Position numbers and translations under genes: made by a program. The notes under the pieces were generated by a model. The model did not search any database. It was not told the DNA's origin and was given only the letters and a program-made list of their open reading frames with translations. Shown here one piece after another: positions 1 through 6,106 of a stretch of 33,519 bases of DNA. Positions within the stretch are counted from its first letter, which is position 1. Each line of letters begins with the position of its first letter. The stretch comes from Wenzhouxiangella sp. XN79A. Lineage in GTDB: Bacteria; Pseudomonadota; Gammaproteobacteria; Xanthomonadales; Wenzhouxiangellaceae. The stretch is taken from positions 68,682 through 102,200 of the forward strand of contig NZ_JAAWWS010000167.1 in the NCBI RefSeq assembly GCF_012272825.1, in the 5' to 3' direction.

Positions 1-190
1 TGGCCAGGAACGGTGCTGCCGGGTCGTTGCCGGTGTTGTTGTCGCAAACGCCGGTCTGGACGTTGAAGAAGGATGCGTAGGCGAAGCTGCTGACGATTGC
101 AGCTGCATCCACATAGTAGATCGTGCCATCGGTCGGGAAGACCTCTCCTGGTCTGGCTGCGCCGATCGTTCGAGGGCGCGCAGTCGCCAT
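1..190 (-). pseudogene. Truncated 3' fragment of a collagen-like protein gene
   Basis: On the minus strand, bases 165 to 1 are nearly identical to bases 9491 to 9327, which encode about residues 318-371 of the collagen-like exoprotein at 9262-10440. The fragment reads [18 protein letters not shown] and continues with only about two amino-acid differences over some 54 residues. Identity stops abruptly near 162-165; the frame stays open only to an ATG at 190. There is no signal peptide and no Gly-X-Y region. The fragment runs off the left edge, so the real C-terminus may lie outside. It is most simply a duplicated and truncated gene end, although a short expressed remnant cannot be excluded. 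Confidence 0.75.
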
Positions 191-367
191 TCATCGAGTT
201 GCAGCAATCCGAAGTGACTGAAACCGGTGATCTGGACGAGAACACTTCTGGCAAGAGTCCGGATGCCAGGCCTTCCGCGCGTCTGCGCTGAGTGCCAGTG
301 GTAATGCCATGAAGCAGTGCTTATACTTCCGGTGCCGCGATCTGGCATTGCGAGAAAGCAGGAAGTG

Positions 368-1420
368 ATGACATCCGACCGGACGTCGACCTACGTTCAG
401 CATATCCACCTGCTGCGTGGCGTCACGATTGCCTGGATCGTCGCCACTCACGCCACCGCGTTCCCGTTAGCAGTCAGTTCGATCGCCGGGCAGTCGTTCC
501 CGGTCACGGCGGCGATCCAGAACCTGCTGTTCTATCAGTCCACGGTGATGTTCGCGCTGATCTCCGGCCTGCTCTATTCGTTGGTGCTGGCCCGGAAGCC
601 GATTGGTGAGTTCTACCGCGCCAAGGCACTGAACGTGCTCGTACCCTATCTAGTGGTCTCTATTCCCTATGCTCTACTGGGGTTGTCGCTGGTCGAGGGG
701 GTGCAATGGGCGGCGCACCCGACCGAGTTTCTGTACCGCTACGCGGTAGGCGTGCCGACGGGAACGACCATGCCCGTATTGTGGTACATCCCGGTCATCC
801 TGATCCTGTTCCTGCTCACGCCGCCGGCCGCCGCGGTGCTGCACTCGCGTTTCGGGACCCCGTTCTTCGCGGCGGTCATGCTGCTTCCGCTGTTCTTCCC
901 ACGCGTATGGCCCGAGTTTTCCTTCAATAACGTCGCACACTTCGGCGCACCCTACCTGTTCGGGGTGTGGCTGGGTTCAGCGTACGACGCGCGGTCGCGC
1001 ATTCTGGCGCGCGGTTTCTGGGTGTTCGTCCTGACGGCACTGCTCATTTCGATATGGGCGATCGGCGACCCGGCCGGCCTTCTGCCGGACATTCCGGACC
1101 AATGGCGTACTCAGGTCTTTTACGCGCAGAAGATGAGCCTCGCCGTGCTGGTCATCCTGATGTTCCGTCGGCTCGAGCACTGGCGCTGCCGGCCGCTGGA
1201 ACGGCTCGGCGACGATGCCTTCGCGATCTATTTCCTGCACATGTTTCCGGTGTTCGGCTATGGCATTCCGCTGGTCGCCCGCGGCGCCACCCTGACTCCG
1301 TTGGAGATCGCGTTGCACGGCGCATTGCTTTTCGTCGCGGCACTGGCCCTGTCGTTGCTGATGATCACCGCGATCCGCAAGATGGCCGGACCTCGTTCCC
1401 GCTTGCTGGTCGGGAGCTGA
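368..1420 (+). CDS. Acyltransferase 3 family membrane protein
   Basis: This is a 350-residue polytopic membrane protein of the acyltransferase-3 family (OafA/YrhL type), which transfers acyl groups to sugars of exported polysaccharide or to other envelope molecules. The N-terminal signature HLLRGVTIAWIVATHA has the spaced Arg and the His (about residue 28) expected of the family, followed by about ten hydrophobic segments to the C-terminus (for example VLWYIPVILILFLLTPP). An in-frame GTG at 317 would add 17 residues, but the ATG at 368 is preceded at close spacing by an AGGAAG-like ribosome-binding site and begins right before the family signature. The gene stands alone between a gene fragment and a pgk remnant, so its substrate cannot be read from context. 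Confidence 0.85.
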   Translation: MTSDRTSTYVQHIHLLRGVTIAWIVATHATAFPLAVSSIAGQSFPVTAAIQNLLFYQSTVMFALISGLLYSLVLARKPIGEFYRAKALNVLVPYLVVSIPYALLGLSLVEGVQWAAHPTEFLYRYAVGVPTGTTMPVLWYIPVILILFLLTPPAAAVLHSRFGTPFFAAVMLLPLFFPRVWPEFSFNNVAHFGAPYLFGVWLGSAYDARSRILARGFWVFVLTALLISIWAIGDPAGLLPDIPDQWRTQVFYAQKMSLAVLVILMFRRLEHWRCRPLERLGDDAFAIYFLHMFPVFGYGIPLVARGATLTPLEIALHGALLFVAALALSLLMITAIRKMAGPRSRLLVGS

Positions 1421-1489
1421 GCTGGTTCACGCGCGCCCTGAGAGGCAGATTCCGGTCACTGAGACGGACTCCGGGCAGCCATCGCCTTC

Positions 1490-1524
1490 CTGAACTCCCT
1501 GTCGCCGCCGCGGCGGGAATTCAG
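1490..1524. repeat. Hairpin-forming inverted repeat
   Basis: The arms CTGAACTCCC (1490-1499) and GGGAATTCAG (1515-1524) pair at 9 of 10 positions around a GC-rich 15-nt loop. It lies 70 bp after the acyltransferase stop and just before the pgk remnant. No T-tract follows, so it may be a scar or a Rho-type hairpin rather than a classical terminator. Confidence 0.35.
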
Positions 1525-1526
1525 TC

Positions 1527-1697
1527 GGTCTTGCCGACGACGATCGTAGAGGCAGTCGGGTCGGCGTGTTCGAATTCGAAGCCTTCCAGACCGGCACCCG
1601 CGCCGTCGCCCAGGCCGTGGCCGCCTGCGACGGCTTCACCCTGGCCGGCGGCGGCGACACCATTGCCGCCATCGAAAAATTCCACGTCGCCGACAGT
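1527..1697 (+). pseudogene. pgk: Remnant of phosphoglycerate kinase C-terminus
   Basis: From 1563 the plus strand reads [20 protein letters not shown], then a stretch containing [18 protein letters not shown]. This matches the conserved GVFE...AGGGDT segment of phosphoglycerate kinase, which closes the nucleotide-binding domain. In intact enzymes an IVWNGPM motif comes first; here TTIV may be visible at 1537-1548 but in another frame, with 14 rather than 15 bases between, implying a deletion and decay. After HVAD (1696) the family sequence stops and an IS-like end begins at 1698. The rest of the roughly 390-residue enzyme is absent, so this is a short non-functional relic; a complete pgk presumably exists elsewhere. 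Confidence 0.75.
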
Positions 1698-1753
1698 TGT
1701 CAAGCGACACCTGCCTTTACGCATTACCGCGACACCTACTTTTATGCACCTCG
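1698..1753. mobile_element. Probable IS21-like insertion sequence end (truncated)
   Basis: The sequence starts with TGT at 1698, directly at the point where pgk homology stops, and contains two tandem copies of a 25-bp unit starting GCGACACCT at 1704 and 1729. The first 20 bases of the copies match at 17 positions. A terminal TG with repeated subterminal boxes is typical of IS21-family ends. No istA or istB reading frame follows, so only an end would remain. The family name is tentative. Confidence 0.4.
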
Positions 1754-1804
1754 GGGTGGATGTCCAGCCGTTCGGCCGATTCGTGGTCAGGCCTGCCGGC
1801 CTCC

Positions 1805-1990
1805 CAGCGTCTGTTCGAGGTGAAACATCTGGAGGATGGCCAGAGACCGGCCTCTGACGACCCGGATTTCTGGAATGTCTGGACCAACGAAGAACCTCGC
1901 CCTATCGATTGGGAGAAAATCAACAGTGATTGGGCAGGATCTGAAGCGGAAGCTGATGATGATTCTCCGCAGGAAGGCGGGGATGCTTAA
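1805..1990 (+). pseudogene. C-terminal fragment of an unidentified protein, copy 1
   Basis: An open frame from about 1805 reads [20 protein letters not shown] and continues through a DFWNVW segment and PIDWEKINSDWAG to an acidic tail ending GGDA with stop TAA at 1988-1990. It has no start codon of its own, and the sequence before it is IS-like debris, so it appears to be the last ~60 residues of a larger gene. The final 91 bases are repeated at 3595-3685, where the reading frame of a downstream gene follows. The family was not recognised. The acidic tail with Trp-rich segments suggests a soluble multidomain protein, but no function is assigned. Confidence 0.5.
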
Positions 1991-1992
1991 TG
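1902..1992. repeat. 91-bp direct repeat, left copy
   Basis: Bases 1902-1992 and 3595-3685 are the same 91-bp sequence with one difference (A versus C in the ATCAACAGTG / ATCACCAGTG segment). Both copies end exactly at the TAATG junction between the stop of one gene and the start of the next. They bracket the hairpins and the gene at 2205-3383. Confidence 0.9.
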
Positions 1993-2000
1993 GGAAAAAG

Positions 2001-2059
2001 GGGGTCAGGTCTTGTTTCTTGCATCAACTCTTGAAATGCAAGAAACAAGACCTGACCCC
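2001..2059. repeat. REP-like hairpin, perfect 23-bp stem
   Basis: Arms at 2001-2023 and 2037-2059 are perfectly complementary over 23 bp and start GGGGTCAGGTCTTG; the loop is TCAACTCTTGAAA. The unit is preceded by AATGGGAAAAAG, also present before the copy at 3530. Such long stems resemble REP elements mobilised by REP-associated tyrosine transposases, although no such transposase is in the window. Confidence 0.85.
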
Positions 2060-2067
2060 AAGTCATA

Positions 2068-2115
2068 TTGTTTCTTTCATCAACTCTTGAAATGCAAGAA
2101 ACAAGACCTGACCCC
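2068..2115. repeat. REP-like hairpin, copy with damaged left arm
   Basis: A second copy follows the first directly. Its loop and right arm (2093-2115) are identical, but the left arm is cut down to TTGTTTCTT with a base change near 2077, so only a short stem can form. It lies about 90 bp before the start of the 392-residue gene. Confidence 0.8.
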
Positions 2116-2204
2116 AAGCCATAAGAATGCCTTGAATCGAATCCGCTGAGTACGATAAAGTCGTGATGCAGGTGGGCGATCCTGGTTTGAGTGGTGGAGG
2201 TCTT

Positions 2205-3383
2205 ATGGGTAATTGTCAGATTCTGACATGTTGTTTCATCTTCCTTGGCTTGTCGTCATCGTCGTTGGGTTCCTCGGAGCCGTTGCAGGATGTCTTCACG
2301 CAGGCAGAGGCGCAGCTCTGGAAGGATGCGACAAAGACCTGCGCTGAGGCCCTGCTGGAGTCTGAAGCTCTGAATGCGCCGCAGTTGTTGGCTGCTTCAG
2401 AGACCTGCTCGGATGAGGAAGACCGTGCCTTTCTCGCGGTCGCCGGACAGATTAGAAGCGGCGCGGATAGTCAGGCGTTCAAGCCGCTCGGCGATCTGGA
2501 CGAGCTGGTCATTGCTGCCCTCGTGATGGCTCAAGCAGTGGCTTATGGGAATTCTCCAACTCTGCAACTTTTGCGAGATCCGTCATTTTTGCAGCGGCTT
2601 ACAGCAAGGATCAATGTGTGGGTGCCTCGATTGGCGCCCGACTATCGCCCGGGGTGGGAGTTTCGCAACGACATCGATCCCGCCGATTACGAGATGCTGA
2701 TTGGGTTGAATCGTACTGAAATGCTGTTGGCGATTGCGGAACAGTCCGAGATTGTTCAGGACGACGAATACTTTGCGGCGTATGTCGAGGCCGAGGAGAT
2801 CATGGAGCGAAACGGAGGTTCGCTTGTGCCGGACGATCCGGACTATGATCGCTACGTTGAATTGAGCGACATCATCGCGCGCGTTGCCACCCGCATTCGA
2901 GATCAAGCGCCATCTCGGCCCGTTGATATGGCGATCAACGAGCTTGTTCTGAGGCCGGATCGATCGGATACCTTCCGCCAGATCTATTCCGGCATGAGAG
3001 GGGTCGACAAGTCCGTGGCGGATACGTTCGAGTCAGCGGAAGCCGTTCATGGCTCCTGGCTCGCTACATCGGTTTCAGAAGACGAGCTCGCGGATCTGAT
3101 CGATCTGGTTGATTTTGGCTCCGAGATTCTCGTCGCGATTTCCTCCGGTCGGCGTCAGAACGCGACCGGGAATATTCATATTGTGGACGTTTCCTACAAT
3201 GGCTTGCTCCAGATCTGGTCGGTAACGGGGCGCGTCGGCGTGCATGAGGATGGATGCGGATTCGGCGAGGATCAACAGTTTCCGTTCGCCCTGGCCGTAG
3301 CTCCGCGGCCTGATGGCCAGGTAGTGAGTTCAGGCTACTCGATATCGAATTATGCAGATCTCTGCTGGAACGCCGGCGACTGA
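2205..3383 (+). CDS. Exported protein of unknown function (REP-bracketed)
   Basis: This predicted 392-residue protein has an N-terminal hydrophobic stretch (residues 5-22, CQILTCCFIFLGLSSSSLG) like a signal peptide; the Cys residues inside it do not form a clear lipobox. The mature part is acidic and mostly helical in character (EQSEIVQDDEYFAAYVEAEE, a run of DDPDYDRY), with a C-terminal half richer in short strands and Gly (VSYNGLLQIWSVTGRVG) and two Cys near the end that could pair. The ATG at 2205 has a strong GGTGGAGG site 4 bases upstream; an in-frame GTG/ATG 14 residues earlier has none. No family was recognised. It is flanked by REP-like hairpins and the 91-bp duplication, so it may have been inserted as cargo. 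Confidence 0.75.
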   Translation: MGNCQILTCCFIFLGLSSSSLGSSEPLQDVFTQAEAQLWKDATKTCAEALLESEALNAPQLLAASETCSDEEDRAFLAVAGQIRSGADSQAFKPLGDLDELVIAALVMAQAVAYGNSPTLQLLRDPSFLQRLTARINVWVPRLAPDYRPGWEFRNDIDPADYEMLIGLNRTEMLLAIAEQSEIVQDDEYFAAYVEAEEIMERNGGSLVPDDPDYDRYVELSDIIARVATRIRDQAPSRPVDMAINELVLRPDRSDTFRQIYSGMRGVDKSVADTFESAEAVHGSWLATSVSEDELADLIDLVDFGSEILVAISSGRRQNATGNIHIVDVSYNGLLQIWSVTGRVGVHEDGCGFGEDQQFPFALAVAPRPDGQVVSSGYSISNYADLCWNAGD

Positions 3384-3529
3384 GCGCGATGATCTTGGCC
3401 ACAACCTGAACGCCCCCTGTAGAACGAATGACGGGGAAATTGCTGGACACCAACTATCAGCGTTCCTGGACAGCCTCCGTCGAAGTTCGCAATATCAATC
3501 ACCGATCGGCCATCTCGAATGGGAAAAAG
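3384..3529. other. Spacer between cargo gene and right-hand hairpin
   Basis: No gene is supported here. The stretch ends with AATGGGAAAAAG, the same lead-in found before the first hairpin, which marks the start of the right-hand REP-like unit. Confidence 0.4.
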
Positions 3530-3588
3530 GGGGTCAGGTCTTGTTTCTTGCATCAACTCTTGAAATGCAAGAAACAAGACCTGAGCCC
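3530..3588. repeat. REP-like hairpin, right-hand copy
   Basis: Arms 3530-3552 and 3566-3588 repeat the unit at 2001-2059 with the same loop and one change in the right arm (GAGCCC instead of GACCCC). It lies directly before the right copy of the 91-bp repeat. Confidence 0.85.
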
Positions 3589-3594
3589 AAGTCA

Positions 3595-3685
3595 CTATCG
3601 ATTGGGAGAAAATCACCAGTGATTGGGCAGGATCTGAAGCGGAAGCTGATGATGATTCTCCGCAGGAAGGCGGGGATGCTTAATG
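3595..3685. repeat. 91-bp direct repeat, right copy
   Basis: This is the partner of 1902-1992 with 90 of 91 identical bases. In this copy the sequence after TAATG continues into a plausible coding frame (AATCAGAAATTG), so this side appears to keep the original downstream neighbour. Confidence 0.9.
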
Positions 3686-3801
3686 AATCAGAAATTGCCG
3701 ACGCTCAAATTGCTCCACACATTCTTCTGGCAGATCGACCGCACCCTGTACGGCAGAAAACGTTACTAGGAATTCGAGGCTTTTCTGACGTGGCTTGGGT
3801 A
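3683..3801 (+). pseudogene. 5' fragment of an unidentified gene, interrupted by a stop
   Basis: An ATG at 3683 overlaps the TAA of the preceding frame (TAATG), the classic sign of translational coupling in an operon. It reads MNQKLPTLKLLHTFFWQIDR then TLYGRKRY before a TAG at 3767-3769. The same frame continues as EFEAFLTWLG to a second stop at 3799-3801, and an IS3-like boundary follows at 3807. This looks like the start of a gene that was coupled to the DFWNVW-type gene, later damaged by a nonsense change and truncated by an insertion. The family was not recognised. Confidence 0.45.
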
Positions 3802-3806
3802 GGTGG

Positions 3807-3959
3807 TGGACACCCACTCTGAGTTCGCCACGCGCTGGCTCTGGACCGAAAATAACGAACGGCCTAATATGGCTCTCGGAGGCTTGACCTCGAAACAGAA
3901 GTTGGCCACTGTGGCCTGAACTCTACTTTTGCGTTCCGCCAGAAGTGGGGGTCTTGCCA
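3807..3959 (+). mobile_element. Remnant of an IS3-family insertion sequence (transposase 3' end)
   Basis: From 3821 the frame reads EFATRWLWTENNERPNMALG then GLTSKQKLATVA with stop TGA at 3917-3919. This is the conserved tail of IS3-family OrfB transposases (the N-ERPNMALGG-T-KQ-LA pattern after the last Glu of the DDE domain). Forty bases downstream the sequence ends GGGGTCTTGCCA, compatible with an IS3 right end finishing in CA at 3959. On the left, TGGACACCCACT at 3807-3818 may be the other end joined by an internal deletion; the same 11 bases occur at 9128. No catalytic domain remains, so the element is inactive. Confidence 0.7.
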
Positions 3960-3995
3960 AACGTTCTCGATTGAACCAGTAGCGCGAGCTTGCTT

Positions 3996-5999
3996 ATGCA
4001 CGATTCAACCCGACCGCAGCCCACACAATCGTCCAGTCGGCCCGTCCATCACGTTCTCGTGCGCCAGCGACTCCTTGCGTTGGCCATTTCGGCCTTGATG
4101 GCAGGCGGTATGCTGGCTGACAGGGCGGCTGCGCAGGATTTTCCAGCCACCATCCCGCTGAGCACGCTGGATGGCTCTATCGGCTTCCGGATTGATGGTG
4201 TGGCGTCATTTGACCGATCCGGCGAGGCGGTCAGCTCCGCCGGCGACGTCAACGGCGACGGTGTCGATGACCTGCTGATCGGGGCATGGCTTGCCGATTC
4301 GAACGGAATCAATTCCGGCAGCAGCTACGTGGTGTTCGGCCGGACCACGGGATTTGAGCCAGTGCTGGCCCTGGGCAGCCTGGACGGCACGACCGGGTTC
4401 CGGCTCGATGGTGCGTCGGCGGGCGACACATCCGGCATCGCGGTCAGCGCCGCAGGCGATGTCAACGGCGACGGCGTCGACGATCTGCTGATCGGGGCAC
4501 CAACTTCCGACCCGAACGGAATCAATTCCGGCAGCAGTTACGTGGTGTTTGGCCGGACCACGGGGTTCGATCCGACGCTGGCCTTGAGCAGCCTGGACGG
4601 CACGACCGGCTTCCGGCTCGATGGTGCGTCGGCGGGCGACGAATCCGGCAGCGCGGTCAGCGCCGCAGGCGATGTCAACGGCGACGGCGTCGACGATCTG
4701 CTGATCGGAGCGCCGTTTGCCGATCCGAGCGGCAGCGTTTCCGGCAGCAGTTACGTGGTGTTCGGCCGGATCACGGGATTTGATCCAGTGCTGGCCCTGA
4801 GCAGCCTGGACGGCACGACCGGGTTCCGGCTCGATGGTGCGTCGGCGGGCGACACATCCGGCATCGCGGTCAGCGCCGCAGGCGATGTCAACGGCGACGC
4901 CGTCGACGATCTGCTGATCGGCGCATACGGCGAGGGTCCGAATGGAAGCAATTCCGGTACCAGTTACGTGGTGTTCGGCCGGACCACGGGGTTCGATCCG
5001 ACGCTGGCCCTGAGCAGCCTGGACGGCACGACTGGCTTCCGGCTCGACAGCGTGGCGTCGGCCGACGGATCCGGCCGCGCGGTCAGCGCCGCCGGCGATA
5101 TCAACGGCGACGGTGTCGATGACCTGCTGATCGGGGCATGGCTTGCCGATTCGAACGGAATCGATTCCGGCAGCAGCTACGTGGTGTTCGGCCGGACCAC
5201 GGGGTTCGATCCAACGCTGGCCCTGAGCAGCCTGGACGGCACGACCGGCTTCCGGCTCGACGGCGTGGCGTCGGCCGACGGATCCGGCCGCGCGGTCAGC
5301 GCCGCCGGCGATATCAACGGCGACGGTGTCGACGATCTGCTGATCGGCGCATACGGCGCGGATCCGAATGGAAGCGATTCCGGCAGCAGTTACGTGGTGT
5401 TCGGCCGGACCACGGGGTTCGATCCGACGCTGGCCCTGAGCAGCCTGGACGGCACGACCGGCTTTCGGCTCGATGGTGCGTCGGCGGGCAACGAATCCGG
5501 CATCGCGGTCAGCGCCGCAGGCGATGTCAACGGCGACGGCGTCGACGATCTGCTGATCGGAGCGCCGTTTGCCGATCCGAACGGCAGCGTTTCCGGCAGC
5601 AGCTACGTGGTGTTTGGCGGGAATGACGGGCCGGGAACGGGCCGAATCGAAGTGCGTGCAGACCAGGCATTGGCCGATTTCGGTGGGGTGCAGCTTGGTG
5701 GCTCGGATAACTTCACAATCACCTTGAGCAATGTCGGTCGCGGTATCGTGATTCTGGAGTCGCTGTCCGTTGAGGGCTCGAACCGGTTCAGCCTTGCCAA
5801 CGATCAATGCAGCGGTCAGCCGCTGGGCACGTTGGTTGGCGTCAACGATGAATGCACCTTCGACGTGACCGTTCAGCTCGATCAGCCCGGCCTGTTCACC
5901 GGCCAGGTCATCGCGCCGTATAACTCGACCATTGCGCCTGAAATCGTACTGCTGCGCGCTTTCGTGGACGGCGTGTTTGTCGACGGCTTCGAGGAATAA
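3996..5999 (+). CDS. Secreted FG-GAP repeat protein with FxDGFE tail
   Basis: A protein of about 667 residues with a hydrophobic signal region (RLLALAISALMAGGMLADRAAAQ, ending in AAAQ). Seven near-identical 71-residue units follow, each carrying the integrin-alpha-type Ca2+ loop DVNGDGVDDLLIGA (starting near residues 85, 156, 227, 298, 369, 440, 511), as in FG-GAP beta-propeller blades. A C-terminal beta-sandwich like the choice-of-anchor D/ASPM-Hydin type spans about residues 549-655, and the protein ends VFVDGFEE. It is probably a secreted or surface Ca2+-binding propeller. The ATG at 3996 has no strong ribosome-binding site; GTG 4059 would give a more usual signal peptide. One unit has DAVDD instead of DGVDD. 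Confidence 0.85.
   Translation: MHDSTRPQPTQSSSRPVHHVLVRQRLLALAISALMAGGMLADRAAAQDFPATIPLSTLDGSIGFRIDGVASFDRSGEAVSSAGDVNGDGVDDLLIGAWLADSNGINSGSSYVVFGRTTGFEPVLALGSLDGTTGFRLDGASAGDTSGIAVSAAGDVNGDGVDDLLIGAPTSDPNGINSGSSYVVFGRTTGFDPTLALSSLDGTTGFRLDGASAGDESGSAVSAAGDVNGDGVDDLLIGAPFADPSGSVSGSSYVVFGRITGFDPVLALSSLDGTTGFRLDGASAGDTSGIAVSAAGDVNGDAVDDLLIGAYGEGPNGSNSGTSYVVFGRTTGFDPTLALSSLDGTTGFRLDSVASADGSGRAVSAAGDINGDGVDDLLIGAWLADSNGIDSGSSYVVFGRTTGFDPTLALSSLDGTTGFRLDGVASADGSGRAVSAAGDINGDGVDDLLIGAYGADPNGSDSGSSYVVFGRTTGFDPTLALSSLDGTTGFRLDGASAGNESGIAVSAAGDVNGDGVDDLLIGAPFADPNGSVSGSSYVVFGGNDGPGTGRIEVRADQALADFGGVQLGGSDNFTITLSNVGRGIVILESLSVEGSNRFSLANDQCSGQPLGTLVGVNDECTFDVTVQLDQPGLFTGQVIAPYNSTIAPEIVLLRAFVDGVFVDGFEE
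4160..5635 (+). repeat. Seven tandem 213-bp coding repeats
   Basis: The codon pair for VN/IN in the Ca2+ loop recurs at 4248, 4461, 4674, 4887, 5100, 5313 and 5526, an exact 213-bp period with no indels. Identity between units is very high at the nucleotide level, including synonymous sites (for example GGCACGACCGG and AGCAGCCTGGACGGC), which points to recent amplification or ongoing gene conversion. Confidence 0.95.
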
Positions 6000-6106
6000 A
6001 CGGCCAACAGCTTGCACCGAATGTCGGGATGAGAGCACCCGGACATCCGCGCTTCTGTCCAGGAACAAGGACGATTTTGAAGCGATCCACTACGCCAGCA
6101 AGAGAC

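Noticed and set aside
317..367. GTG start extending the acyltransferase by 17 residues
   Set aside because: The ATG at 368 has a better ribosome-binding site and lies right before the conserved family start.
4160..5635. CRISPR-like array in the regular 213-bp repeats
   Set aside because: The period is coding (71 codons), the units are contiguous without unique spacers, and no cas genes are present.
4206..6068. 620-codon minus-strand frame opposite the FG-GAP repeats
   Set aside because: It is periodic only because the 213-bp repeats are; no start site, signal peptide or family is visible.
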